Below are positions 9,527 to 19,718 of a DNA stretch of 39,402 bases, piece by piece. How positions within the stretch are numbered: position 1 is the first letter of the stretch; each line of letters begins with the position of its first letter. Below the pieces are notes generated by a model. It was not told the origin of the DNA. It was given only the letters and a program-made list of their open reading frames with translations, and ran no database searches. Source of the stretch: Nemertoderma westbladi (lineage: Eukaryota; Xenacoelomorpha; Nemertodermatida; Nemertodermatidae); contig JAUCBJ010001878.1 of assembly GCA_032718475.1 (NCBI GenBank), forward strand, positions 1 through 39,402, written 5' to 3'. A program made the translations under genes and the position numbers.

Positions 9527-9541
9527 GGGGGACTTTCCCCC
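9527..9541. promoter_or_regulatory. Perfect kappaB-like palindromic site
   Basis: GGGGGACTTTCCCCC contains the classic NF-kappaB core GGGACTTTCC. It lies about 200 bases upstream of the minus-strand USP53/54-like start codon, in a locally GC-rich patch (9470-9570). Function is inferred from the motif and position only; the patch could also belong to a repeat. Confidence 0.4.
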
Positions 9542-9755
9542 GGCAGATCGCGCGCACTCACCCAGGGGCGCTGAAATTTCAAGGAAATAGAAAAAATTGC
9601 ACAAATCAGTGAAAAGTTAGGGACAGGTGTAGCTATATAGCAATATAGCTACAGAACATAGGCCTATGTCTATGTCATAAAGCGAAAATATGGAATAATT
9701 TTTTCTGCTTGCTTCGCTCGCCACTCAATATACACCATGTCCTGGAATATAGAAA

Positions 9756-11649
9756 AAATTATTGTGGCGGAGACGTCACACAGATGTTGGCAGACAAGAA
9801 TACAATAAGTGCGCCCAGGCTTTAAAGAAGGCTCTATATAGGGCCGCTTGCATTCGAGAAAATAAAATTCTGTCCTCAGACAGTTCTGAGGGAATGTTCA
9901 AATATGTAAACTCAAAACGGAAAGTTAAATCTGGTATATCCGCTCTTAAGATAAATGGCAAAATTATTATCGATGATGTAACGAGAGCAAATATATTTTC
10001 TAGCATTTTTTCAGAAAATTTCACAAAAGATAATAATACAGTGCCTTCCATTCCCAGAAGAGTTCCACATAATGTTAATAAATGTACTATTGATTTTTCT
10101 CCAGATGCTATTTATTCTGTGCTTAGAAAACTAGATGGGAAATTGAGTAGAACTCCAGATGGAGTACCCAGTTATATTTTTTCGAAACTTCCAAGGTGCT
10201 TATCTATTCCATTATCAGTTATTTTTAATGTATCTTTCTGTTCAAGTGCATTGCCTACAGTTTGGCGCACAGCCTTAATTATACCGTTGTTTAAAAAAGA
10301 TGATCATACTAATCCTTATAATTATAGACCGGTCTCTCTCACATGTGTCAGTTGTAAGATTATGGAGATTTGCATAAAAAATGAAATCTTAGATTATCTA
10401 CGTGCAAATAATATCATAAGTAGGGCACAGCATGGTTTTGTAAAACGTCGTAGCACATGTACACAACTGTTAGAGTGCACCAATAATTGGTTCAAATTAT
10501 TAGATGATCGTAAGGAAGGATGTAGATATAATATACGTTGACTGTGCAAAGGCATTCGACTCTGTAGTTCATTCTAAGTTAATTTGTAAACTTTTAAGTT
10601 ACGGTATTAGTGGTAATTTATTACTTTGGATCAGTGCTTTCTTATCAAATCGTACGCAAAGTGTGATTGTAGGTACATCTATTTCGGTTCAAACTAATGT
10701 CATATCTGGTACTGTGCAAGGAAGTGTTTTGGGGCCGTTATTATTTTTACTTTACGTAAACGAATTACCAGAAATATTAGGCAGCAATTACGTTAGTTGT
10801 AAATTATTTGCTGACGATCTGAAATTATACTGTAACTCATCTATGAGTCACCTATTGAATCTAGCTCTTAAGGATCTGGAATTCTGGACTCAGCAGTGGC
10901 AGATTAAAATAGCGGCTCATAAATGCTCTGTGCTTCATATCAGTACAGGTAGAATAGATTGTAATTACAGTAATGAATACCATCTATGTGGTTCAAAATT
11001 GAGATATGATACATCTTGTAGGGATCTGGGTATAACTATAAGTAGTGATTTAAAGTTTAACTTATACTTTAGGGAGCAGGTGAAGAAGGCGTATAAAATA
11101 GTTAATATGGTATTCAGATGTTTTCATACAGGTAATTTAAACGCAATTCTTACTGCCTATAAGTCCTACGTGCGACCTATTCTAGAATACTGTACTCCGG
11201 TTAGCTCACCCTTTCACTTTGGTACAATTGATTTAATTGAGCGTCTCCAACGGTACTTTACTCGTAGACTTTTTGCCCGTTGTAACTTAGGCCGTACAAG
11301 TTATCTTAACAGGCTGAGAATCTTAGAACTCCAGCCTTTAGAAGTACGAAGACATATTTTTGATCTTACAATGACTTACAACATTATACATCAACTTGTT
11401 GATCTACCGCAAGAAAATTTTTTTACTTTTGCAAATACGGTGCGGTGCAATCGAGGACATTCTTATAAACTTTTTAAACGTTTTACTAGATTAGAGATAA
11501 CTAAGTATTCCTATTCAAACCGTGTAGTAAGTGTATGGAACGATTTACCGTCAGACGTAGTTATGGCAGTCAATATTAATGTTTTTAAGAACTTGTTAAA
11601 AAAAGTAGATCTTTTACCTTATTGTAGTTTTGATAGATTTTTGGAGTAG
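9756..11649 (+). pseudogene. CR1/L2-like LINE ORF2, 5' truncated, one frameshift
   Basis: The first frame (to 10541) lacks an ATG at its start and lacks the endonuclease, and encodes the N-terminal RT part: IIPLFKKDD, YNYRPVSLTC and AQHGFVKRRST. The second frame (from 10504) continues with IIYVDCAKAFDSV, GTVQGSVLGPLLF, KLFADDLKLY and LGITISSDLKF, then a full C-terminal region (RPILEYCTP, SNRVVSVWNDLPSDVV). The two frames join near 10510-10530, where a single indel shifts the frame just before motif A. The 5' truncation is typical of incomplete target-primed reverse transcription. Apart from the indel the ORF is clean, so the insertion is probably recent. It lies downstream and on the opposite strand of the USP gene. 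Confidence 0.88.
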
Positions 11650-11820
11650 TAATTTTTACAATATATAAGAAACATGTATTTAGTATTTTAAATTAACGAT
11701 ATTTTTAAGTGCAATTGTTGCCCGTAAGTGTCCATGTAACCTGGGTGATGTTCTCCCTTTTAATTAATTTTTTATATGTTAATGATTAATAAAAGAGTGT
11801 ATTATTATTATTATTATATT
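11650..11820 (+). other. 3' UTR and (ATT)n tail of the CR1/L2-like LINE
   Basis: The tail ends in GATTAATAAAAGAGTGT followed by a short ATT microsatellite (about 11799-11816). Many CR1/L2-type elements end in a microsatellite rather than poly(A), which supports the clade call and marks the insertion's 3' end. Confidence 0.65.
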
Positions 11821-11850
11821 AGTCAGATAGTGTCGTTATACAGGTACCTG

Positions 11851-11877
11851 CCCCCCCCCCCCCCACCCCCCCCCCCC
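11851..11877. repeat. C homopolymer (C14-A-C12)
   Basis: A nearly pure C run of 27 bases, about 35 bases after the LINE tail. Confidence 0.9.
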
Positions 11878-11889
11878 TAAATTTTTCTA

Positions 11890-12602
11890 CAAATCTTAAT
11901 GAGATTGCATGAAATTTGAAACAGAGCCAGTGTCACCTCCCTCATCCTTGCTGGGTGAGCCAGAATTTTTATTTTAGCTTTCATTCTTTAGCTACAAGCG
12001 TTTAAAAAATGTGTCTCCGGTGATATTTCACCAGTTACTACACTCCAGTTATTCTTCAACCTTATAGCGATTTGTTGGTTGGTACTGATGGAAAGCTGCC
12101 CATGCAAGGATTCCAAATATGTAAAAATATTTGAATTTGGTTGGGAAATACCTGAGATATGGGCATTCGAATGTTGCATGTAATTTGCTTCCCCTGCAGG
12201 CCATTTATCCTTTATTTATGTAAAGGCCTACCATATTCTAGAACATTTTGTTTATTCCATACCTGCATACGTAGCTGGGGCAACAATGCAATACCTCTTT
12301 AATTATACTATTTCGTAGCTATTCATAAATAAACAAAATGTTCTAGAATATGGTATTATTATTTAATAGAATAAAATAGCCTCATGCAGATGCAAAACCA
12401 CGCAAATTTTGAACGCTCATATCTCAGCTATTTTCCAACCAAATTCAGATTATGTTACATATTTGGAATCCTTGCATGGGCAGCTTTCTTTTGGTACCAT
12501 CAAACACTATAAGGTTGAAGAATGATTGCACTGTGACCTGTGAAATATCGCCGGAGACACCTTTTTCAAACGCTTGTAGAAGAATGAAAGCGAAAATAAA
12601 GT
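11890..12602. mobile_element. Nested palindromic fold-back element
   Basis: The left arm (about 11968-12180) and right arm (about 12402-12600) are inverted copies of about 200 bases. Matched blocks include AAAAAGGTGTCTCCGG, ATTCTTCAACCTTATAG, GCTGCCCATGCAAGGATTCC and CTGAATTTGGTTGG. Inside the spacer lies a second, perfect 28 bp inverted repeat (12229-12256 and 12328-12355, around ATTCTAGAACATTTTG). It has no ORF. A diverged relative sits at 5352-5665. The shape fits a fold-back or MITE-type DNA element; the superfamily is unknown. Confidence 0.75.
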
Positions 12603-13671
12603 ATAGGAAGGCCTAAACAGTAAACATAGTTAGGCCTTATTATATAGTACTACTGTACTACGCCACTACCGGCAGACCGGTACCGGTACTCATTATTAAT
12701 ATGTTTGCCTAGGCCTATCTATAGTACGGTAGGTACCGGTACTGTTACTGTGTTACAGCAGTCAGGCAGTACCCAGTACGTTATGCTTATGCATGCACTG
12801 ATGCAAGTATTGCTGTACTGTTGAAGCCCTTGCAGCCTTGTGCCTTGCGCATTTCAATTATTTTTACTTGTGGGCCTATAGCAAGGTTCACAAAAAAAAG
12901 CCACACAAGAAATTCCTTAAAAAACAGCCAGTCTGAAATCTGACAAACTATGGCTAGTTCAGGTCTCTAGCTTAGTGTGGGAATAGCTACACATATTAGG
13001 GTCTATGAAAAGCTAAATTAGTTTGAATAACATATGCCATGGTGGAATGGTAGTACAAAAACCAAACATACATTAAAAAATGAAAAAAATGGTTTCGGAA
13101 TAATCACGAACTTCAGCGTGTAGAAACTTCCATTCTGCTTAAAACCGGTTGGTATTGCATAAGTAAGACCTAGACTAGTAAGAAGAAGAACGCGTTCGCG
13201 GGGCCTTCGCGCAGCACGAGGCTTAGTTATGAGATACAAATTAAAATTGAGCAATTCTAAGTTCTAAAACAAAATCTGTATTTAAGAAATTAACCAAACC
13301 GCAAATAAATCATAAGAGGGGAAATTTGCTCGCTTTCCTGTAGGCTGGTAGGTAGGTCTGTAGGTAACAAGCAGACAAGCAGACAAGGTAAGGAACATAA
13401 ATGTATTACTGTAGACTGGTAGCAGGGTAGTGGTAGAGGCAAGAGGTAGGCGTATGTCGCATAAGCAAAAATACTAGCGGTGAAATACAGCAATAAAACG
13501 TGCAAAGTAACTGTAATAGACAGATAGGCCTAGATAGATAGCAGATAGGCAATAGGACTGTAGGACGCCAATTAATTAAACATAAAAAAAATCAATGATA
13601 TTTAAAAATTTAACAAAATATTTAACAAAGAAGAATAAATAGTATGCCTAATGGAATTAAAAGTATAGGGA

Positions 13672-13684
13672 GGGGGGGGGGGGG
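13672..13684. repeat. G13 homopolymer
   Basis: Thirteen consecutive G on the + strand. Confidence 0.85.
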
Positions 13685-13779
13685 TTGTAAATAAAGGTGA
13701 CAGCAATCATTATGTAAGTCAGTAGGCCTAAGTAGAGATAACCCTGTACAGCTGTATACAGGTTTTTACAGGTTATATA

Positions 13780-13862
13780 TACCGGTTTTTAATATGCTGT
13801 TTGCTGTTTATGTTATGTTATTGTTATGTACGATGTTAATAAAAAACTTCAACTTCAACTTC
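13780..13862 (+). mobile_element. Possible LINE 3' tail with (AACTTC)n end
   Basis: GATGTTAATAAAAAACTTC followed by further AACTTC units resembles the microsatellite-ended 3' tails of CR1/L2-type elements. No coding remnant was found upstream, so only the tail is suggested. Confidence 0.4.
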
Positions 13863-14491
13863 TATACTGGTAATCTGGTATATAGGCCTAGGCCTAGCTA
13901 CATGCTGACATGCAGACATGCTAGGCCTACATGTGACATGTATATCAGTATATAGTAAAATTGTCAGTCAGGCGGTGGCAACTCCAACTTGGCGAACTGG
14001 GACGTCACTGTAGACAGGGAGATGTTCATAAGATTCCAGCATTCCCAGGATTCTGTAAGGTAACCTGCAGACCTGTCAGCCTGTAGGCATAGCTCCTGCT
14101 ATCATTACTGTAGGCGGTAGCCGGTAGGCCCAGTTTGTTGTTAAAGCCATTATTCTCGACCGTTCCGTAATAAAAAAAGTAAGTGGAAAACACCACTTTT
14201 TAACGAATGTTAACGAGAGTTTTGCACGAATTGGCTATGTTATAGCACGAGCGAAGCGAGTGGAGTGTGCTATAATGCGAACGAGTATAAGAAGATGTGA
14301 TATAGGCCTACACGCTACAGTATATATGATTTACTATTTAAATCAGCCACCGGTAATTAGTTTAGTGTACTACCTACCTATTGATAATGGTACTGTATAA
14401 TATATCCATTACAAAAATGTTATTGTTTTAAAATATTGACTTTCAAAGACCAAAGTACAAAGTTACCACAACCGCTCCATTTCCATTATTA

Positions 14492-14498
14492 CCCCCCC

Positions 14499-14529
<31 letters not shown>

Positions 14530-14540
14530 ACGCACACACA
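14492..14540. repeat. C24 run followed by a (CA)n microsatellite
   Basis: C at 14492-14515 runs directly into about 12 CA dinucleotides with one CG interruption. Confidence 0.9.
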
Positions 14541-14668
14541 TACCCGCATAATAGTATTTATCTTAACTTAATATTTGCACAAGTAGAGATATACTTGCCT
14601 TAACATTTTAGCATCTCAGTTTTATCCTGCAAAGGTATCTTACACATCACACACTGTTCATTTTCGGT

Positions 14669-14682
14669 CCACCAGAGGGCGA
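14669..14682 (+). promoter_or_regulatory. CTCF-like motif
   Basis: CCACCAGAGGGCGA matches the bilaterian CTCF core consensus at 13 of 14 positions. There is no nearby gene. A weaker relative (CTGCTAGGTGGCGT, 27470-27483) sits in similar CTTAACA-rich sequence. Binding is unproven. Confidence 0.3.
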
Positions 14683-14756
14683 CTACGTGTTGCTACACTT
14701 AACATTTTAGTCAGAGCAGTACTTATCTTCACTTTCACTCTTTATTCTACGAAACG

Positions 14757-14885
14757 GCCTTACACATCACATTGAATATCCATGAGTCTACACTTAACAT
14801 AGTATCAACACTTAACATGGCAACAACACTTAGCAATTGCCGCCTTACACATCACATTGAATATCCATGAGTCTACACTTAAATA
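14757..14885. repeat. 85 bp-offset direct repeat
   Basis: About 40 bases beginning GCCTTACACATCACATTGAA occur at 14757 and again at 14842. The surrounding DNA is peppered with ACACTTAACAT words. Confidence 0.75.
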
Positions 14886-14899
14886 TACTGTCAACTACT

Positions 14900-15460
14900 T
14901 TAGAGAATATGCATCATTCTACTTTAGAGAATATAACCTGATTTAATTTACAGTATAACATGTGGGGCAAGCCATTAAGTAATGTGATTCGATAGCGTAG
15001 GGGTACCATTAATCAACCTGTCGGTCTGTCGTTCTGTTGAACTGTCGTGGCCAATATTTGAACATGTAGTCCGGCAGAAGTTTTTTAAATTTCCAATTTG
15101 TGTGTGGCTTTCAAGAAGCTAAGATAAAAGCAGCTAATTAGATAATTAAGTTGATTGCGGTAAAAAAAAGAAGCATTTTTCTGCAGCCCTTTAATGGTAA
15201 TTAATTATTTTCTAGTACAAGATTTAAATAATTATACTTAAAAATTATGCAGTTGTAATCCCCGTACGCCATTACATTATAGTTTTAATTAGTTCAAGAG
15301 AATTGCTTTAAGAAATGTGTTTTTAATTAAGAATGCACAGTAACTGTACCATTGAAATTAATAATAAATATTATTTATTATAAATATTAAATAATAAATA
15401 TTATTACATAAATCTTACCAATATATTAAACCATGTCCTGGAATATTGTATCGTAATTCG
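14900..15460. other. AT-rich gene-free stretch
   Basis: Nothing recognisable apart from a CCATGTCCTGGAATAT word at about 15431 that also occurs at 9736, just before the 5' truncation point of the CR1/L2-like LINE. Confidence 0.5.
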
Positions 15461-15466
15461 ACGCCA

Positions 15467-15490
15467 CCCCCCCCCCCCCCCCCCACCCCC
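15467..15490. repeat. C homopolymer (C18-A-C5)
   Basis: A run of C with a single A interruption. Confidence 0.9.
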
Positions 15491-15800
15491 GATATTTAGC
15501 CTACCTCTAGTAAAGGTTAGTTACTATTATAGTAGGTTGTGTTTACAACTAGAATGTGTCTGTGCTACCTTTCAATATTATAAATTCACAAGCAAATACA
15601 TTTTACACAACTAATAGTTAATGGTAGTTGTATTAACAATCACGATATTTACCTCTAGTAGAGGTTAGTTGTGTTTACAACTAGAATGTGTCTGTGATAC
15701 CATTCATTGGAGATCAAAAATTGCAATATATGATATATTGACAAGCAAATACCCAAACACAACTAGTACTTAATAGTAGTTGGATTTACAGTCAATCATA
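15491..15800. repeat. Diverged tandem duplication, about 150 bp unit
   Basis: Shared blocks occur in the same order in both halves: GATATTTA..CCTCTAGTA, GTTTACAACTAGAATGTGTC, ACAAGCAAATAC and AGTAGTTG. Offsets of about 132-153 bases between the blocks show indels between the two units. Confidence 0.7.
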
Positions 15801-15891
15801 GTTATTCCTTACAACTCGCTGCAGAATATAGTTTTTAAACAGGAGCTAATAAACCAACAGGTTGATGCCACTTTATAGAACTGTAGATATC

Positions 15892-16345
15892 CTCTAGTAG
15901 TGAGTGTAGCTGAATATGTTTAACCAGTACTGAGTGTAACTGGAGATGTTTAAATGGTAGCGAGTGTAACTGGAGTTGTACAACCGGTAGTGAGTGTAGC
16001 TGACGATGTTCAACCAGTACTGAGCGTAACTGGAGATGTTCAACTGGCAGTGAGAGTATCTGAAGATGTTGAACCGGTAGTGAGTGTAGCTGGAGATGTT
16101 CAACCGGTAGTGACTGTAGCTGAAGATATTCAACCAGTACTGAGTGTAACTGGAGATGTTCAACTGGTAGTGAGTGTAACTGGATATGTTCAACCGGTAG
16201 TGTGTGTAGCTGGAGATGTTCAACCGGTAGTCAGTGTAGTTGAAGATGTTCAACCAGTACTGAGTGTAACTGGAGATGTTCAACAGGTAGTGAGTGTAAC
16301 TGACGATGTTCAATCAGTTGTGAGTGTAGCTGGAGATGATTTAGG
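15892..16345. repeat. 30 bp minisatellite with 120 bp higher-order period
   Basis: About 15 copies of a 30 bp unit (core GAGTGTAGCTGGAGATGTTC). The variant CAACCAGTAC appears at about 15921, 16011, 16131 and 16251, so the last spacings are 120 bases, or four units. The array is open in one frame on each strand because 30 is a multiple of three, but neither frame has gene-like flanks. Confidence 0.9.
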
Positions 16346-16474
16346 TTCCGTATAAAGGTCGTGGAGCCATGTGGCCCATTTTTTCACTTAGAAGGACAAT
16401 TGAAGAGTTGTCAAAAAAGAAAGACAGACATCTGGCTGTTAGCTTTGTTGAAATCGAGAAATCGAGTCCAGAAA

Positions 16475-16905
16475 TCGAGTTAATCCAGCCAAGTACCTAA
16501 CTGTTCTAGACTTTGCTGATGACTTAGGAGTACTCTCATAATCACTAGAAGGAGCCGAACAGCTCCTCAGCTCATTAGAACAGGCTGCTTCAAGTGTTGG
16601 TCTTTTGTTATCTACAAGAAGGCCAAAATTTTAACAGTTAATTTTGAAAGTCCTCAGGAAATATCTGATCGTATGTGTATAAGCTCAAAGAATGGTATGC
16701 TTGTGCATGTGGACGACTTCTGTTTCTTGGGATCATGGATCCGGAAGTCAGGTGAGGACCTTCGAATACGTAAGGGAAAGGCATGGGCAGCCTTGAATAG
16801 GCTTTCCAGGATTTGGAAGTCACCGAGAATTAATCGGAAACTTAAGGTCCAGTTATTTAGAGCAGCAGCAGTTCCATTATTTCTCGCCGTCGCACTAAAT
16901 ATATA
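16475..16905 (+). pseudogene. RTE-like LINE RT remnant
   Basis: In pieces, the + strand reads TVLDFADDLGVLS, EQLLSSLEQAASSVGLLL, and then, in another frame, DDFCFLGSWIRKSGEDLRIR followed by KAWAALNRLSRIWKS and LFRAA. This is the RT motif C through to the post-RT region of the same LINE family as the C-terminal scraps at 2035-2300 and 38450-38860. Stops and frame changes show it is inactive. It ends abruptly at about 16905, near the broken 3' end of the BEL/Pao element. Confidence 0.75.
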
Positions 16906-17096
16906 ATATATAAGTAATTAAGTAATAAACGCGAATATATATTGCACTAATCTACTAGATAATCGCTAAAATAACATTCTACTAAATAAAATTAAAGAAA
17001 ACGATTATAATAAAATTACATAATAATACATACATAAATATAAAATAATAAAAACAAATATAAAATAATATAGTCACACACCCACTCCAGACGCTG
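16906..17096. other. AT-rich junction between LINE scrap and BEL/Pao element
   Basis: Low-complexity AATA/TAAA sequence. No LTR-like ending, polypurine tract or integrase remnant is recognised, so the 3' part of the BEL/Pao element appears lost. Confidence 0.5.
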
Positions 17097-19718
17097 TTAC
17101 GTTGGGGAGTCCCTAGATGTTTGTTGGATTAGGGAGGTGGTCGTGGGAAGAGTATCTTGCCTTCCATAGTTTCCGGACAGTTCTCGGTCTCGTTCCAGTA
17201 AACATAAACGACCAACTGGGCGATTGAGCTGCTGTGTCTCGAAGACAATTCCAGGTTTCCTCTTCGTCCTGGAATAGTGACGATAGAAACATCGCTTCAA
17301 ATACACGACGGCCTTACAAAGCCGATTCCAGGATCTATAGTGGTCCATCGCTCCCGGCAGGAGAGGTGAGAGTCCCGGCGAGACGTCTGGTGTTCCAGAT
17401 CTCCAGTCTCTCTCTCTGATCTCCACAACAGATCGGTTCGCGGTGGGGGAGTTTAGATCCACAGCGTCGTCCCTGGCAATGTGTAGTACAGACAGATCTA
17501 TCACGGGTTTAAATAACCTTGATTTACTCGTCCGGGTTTTAGGTTTGACTTTCTCCGCTCCCTTGGCTTGTCTAATCTCAGCCGTGGTAAGATGGGGAGG
17601 CCATTCATCTTCTTTACTTAGGAAGTCGGGTCCACCTAACCAGTCTGGAGTATCTGTCAGTTCTTGAGGAGTTGCTCCTCTGGAAGCGATGTCGGCTAGA
17701 TTAATCGTCTCGGGGCAATATCTCCATTGATCTACATTAGAGTTAATATCGTCATTATCTGAGGAGTATGGTGTTCCCTCAGTTGGGTCGTCCACCTCAC
17801 TGCTCTCCGCTTCCCATTCACTTACTTGGTATACCCGTTCTTTTGGTAACCTTTCCATGAGAGTTCTACGGGAAGGGCCAGTAAAGTACCAACCTACTCT
17901 AGTTCTTCCCGCATAGGCTTGTAGTGGTTGCGGTTGAGCAGGCCGTTTCTCCAATGTCTCAAGCGCCTCATGCGCATTTTGGCCGATGAGTATTTGCACT
18001 CCAGGGTAATCTGTGTTGAATCTAGGTATATTAAGCTGCTGGGTGAAATCGTCCTCATCCCAGTTATAAGGTTCTACTTGGCTGGTAGCGAAGTTCTTTA
18101 TCGCCACCATTTTTACTGACCTTATACTGTGTTCTCCTAGTTCATCCTGGGGGGTGGACAACGCACCTACATAATAATCCGCTATTACTGTAGATTTCCA
18201 AACCTGCATAATTCCTGACATGTTTAACTTAGTTCGGAACTTGGGTTGTCCAGCAAAGATGTCTTCGGCTAGTTCTTTGTCGATGAATGTTCCTGTGCTA
18301 CCGGAGTCAAGGAGGGCGTTCACTGTATAACTCCTTTTAGGTCCGTGGACCCTTAACTGCACTACGGGAAATTCTCGGATTCCTACATTGGAAGTTGGTG
18401 CTTTCCAAGATGGTTGTCGGTCAGAAGTAGTTAGGGTGAGCTCGCTGTCTGTGTCTTTTTCATACGTAAGTGCTCGATACACTGCGGTATTTATCAGGTA
18501 ACAGGATTCGTTTTCATCGGAGAATTCGTCCGTATAGAATCCTTCCATCTCAGAACTTTGGTCTGTGTCGTTCACATCACTGAATTGGACATGTAGTTCG
18601 GAATCACTTACCTGACTCGGGCTGTTTCGTTCGAATTCAGTGTGCAACAAGATATGATGTTTTGCGCCGCACTTCGCACACCTTGCGTCGGAGTAACAGG
18701 TTCGCCGTTGGTGTCCTTGTCTGAGGCAATTATAACACAACCGCTTATCCCACATGACTTCCCGTCTATCCTTTAATGATTTCTTTAAGAATTCATCACA
18801 CACATTCAAACGGTGGGTCCCGTCACACAGCGTACATTTCGGTTTGATGTTACTTACCTTATTTTGAATAACATTGTGCACACTCGTTCTTTCTTCGGTC
18901 TTTCTTACCTGAATTATCTTAGGAGACGTAGGAGGAGTTTTTCTTACCTGTTCTCTCCTGTCATTGGTTCGAGACTTTAATTTACTTACGTCTTTAGGCG
19001 TTTTATTGACATAATAAGATCTTTCAGTGTCTTTCCCGCTGTCTTCTTCTTGAGAAGCCTGGCTTTCGCCGTCGTCGGTATAACACACTGGTGTTACCTT
19101 TCTCCTAGAAACGGGTTTTTCACTTACCTTGTTTTCCGGTGTCTTCTTTCTGGACTGCTTTAGGAGCTGTAATTTCACTTCTCCATCTAAGAATGACATG
19201 AGATCAGCCATGGTAGGGTCTCGTCGTTGTTGTTCCATCATATATAACACTTTCTTATCCCAGCGTGTGCCTACTCCACCCTTAGGTAAAGTTGAGGCCA
19301 CGGCTCCAATAACCATAGAACTCTGATATTCATGAGACTTACCTAGCCAATCTAATTGTCTAACGATCTCTTGAATCTCATCGGAAAACTCTATAATCCC
19401 GCTGCTAATGAACTTTCGGGGGGCTACCAATTTTGCATACAAATACCTAGCTATGTTATTCCTATTACCATACCTGATGTTTAGTGTATCCCAAACTTGT
19501 CTTAATCCATCTGGATGTCCAATAAACTTTAACGCCATTAACTTGGGAGATCCTTCCAAGCACTCGATGAGGAATCTCAGTTTCTCTCCGTTAGATAGCA
19601 CAGAGTTCTGTATGTTATCTTTGTAATATTCATTAAAAGGTAACCATTTCATCTCATCTCCATTGAACTTGACGATCTCTCCCACCTTTACCGCTTGACG
19701 GGCTTCGGTTCTAGCCAT
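17097..19718 (-). CDS. BEL/Pao retroelement gag-protease ORF with RT and RNase H core deleted
   Basis: This 873-residue ORF starts with a DUF1759-type gag region (about residues 10-190). Two Cys/His knuckles follow (LCYNCLRQGHQRRTC near 327-341, a perfect C-x2-C-x4-H-x4-C, then CAKCGAKHH). Next is a DUF1758-type retropepsin with DSGSTGTFID near 467-478. After about residue 655 it jumps directly to the end of the RNase H region (WRYCPETINLADIASRG) and the pre-integrase segment (YRSWNRLCKAVVYLKRCF). No reverse transcriptase motif is present, and the ORF stops before an integrase core. The join near 17735-17750 keeps the frame, so the ORF is uninterrupted despite a deletion of several hundred codons. 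The protein cannot drive its own transposition. The ATG directly follows the upstream ORF's stop in the same frame. Confidence 0.88.
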   Translation of the reverse strand: MARTEARQAVKVGEIVKFNGDEMKWLPFNEYYKDNIQNSVLSNGEKLRFLIECLEGSPKLMALKFIGHPDGLRQVWDTLNIRYGNRNNIARYLYAKLVAPRKFISSGIIEFSDEIQEIVRQLDWLGKSHEYQSSMVIGAVASTLPKGGVGTRWDKKVLYMMEQQRRDPTMADLMSFLDGEVKLQLLKQSRKKTPENKVSEKPVSRRKVTPVCYTDDGESQASQEEDSGKDTERSYYVNKTPKDVSKLKSRTNDRREQVRKTPPTSPKIIQVRKTEERTSVHNVIQNKVSNIKPKCTLCDGTHRLNVCDEFLKKSLKDRREVMWDKRLCYNCLRQGHQRRTCYSDARCAKCGAKHHILLHTEFERNSPSQVSDSELHVQFSDVNDTDQSSEMEGFYTDEFSDENESCYLINTAVYRALTYEKDTDSELTLTTSDRQPSWKAPTSNVGIREFPVVQLRVHGPKRSYTVNALLDSGSTGTFIDKELAEDIFAGQPKFRTKLNMSGIMQVWKSTVIADYYVGALSTPQDELGEHSIRSVKMVAIKNFATSQVEPYNWDEDDFTQQLNIPRFNTDYPGVQILIGQNAHEALETLEKRPAQPQPLQAYAGRTRVGWYFTGPSRRTLMERLPKERVYQVSEWEAESSEVDDPTEGTPYSSDNDDINSNVDQWRYCPETINLADIASRGATPQELTDTPDWLGGPDFLSKEDEWPPHLTTAEIRQAKGAEKVKPKTRTSKSRLFKPVIDLSVLHIARDDAVDLNSPTANRSVVEIRERDWRSGTPDVSPGLSPLLPGAMDHYRSWNRLCKAVVYLKRCFYRHYSRTKRKPGIVFETQQLNRPVGRLCLLERDRELSGNYGRQDTLPTTTSLIQQTSRDSPT

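Larger units (their letters stand above)
12615..14490. other. Gene-free AT-rich stretch with ACCGGT/AGGCCT words
   Basis: No coding sequence is recognised. The area around 12650-12760 is dense in the palindromes ACCGGT and AGGCCT. About 13195-13300 matches a second copy at 29950-30060 (shared AGTTATGAGATACAAATTA), so it belongs to an interspersed repeat family. Confidence 0.55.

Noticed and set aside
14701-14900. Regularly spaced repeats as a CRISPR array
   Set aside because: Only two copies of one block are present, with no regular spacers, and the sequence is eukaryotic.
15894-16355. 139- and 133-codon ORFs across the 30 bp minisatellite as a repeat protein gene
   Set aside because: Both strands are open only because the unit length is a multiple of three. 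No signal, start context or non-repeat part supports a gene.
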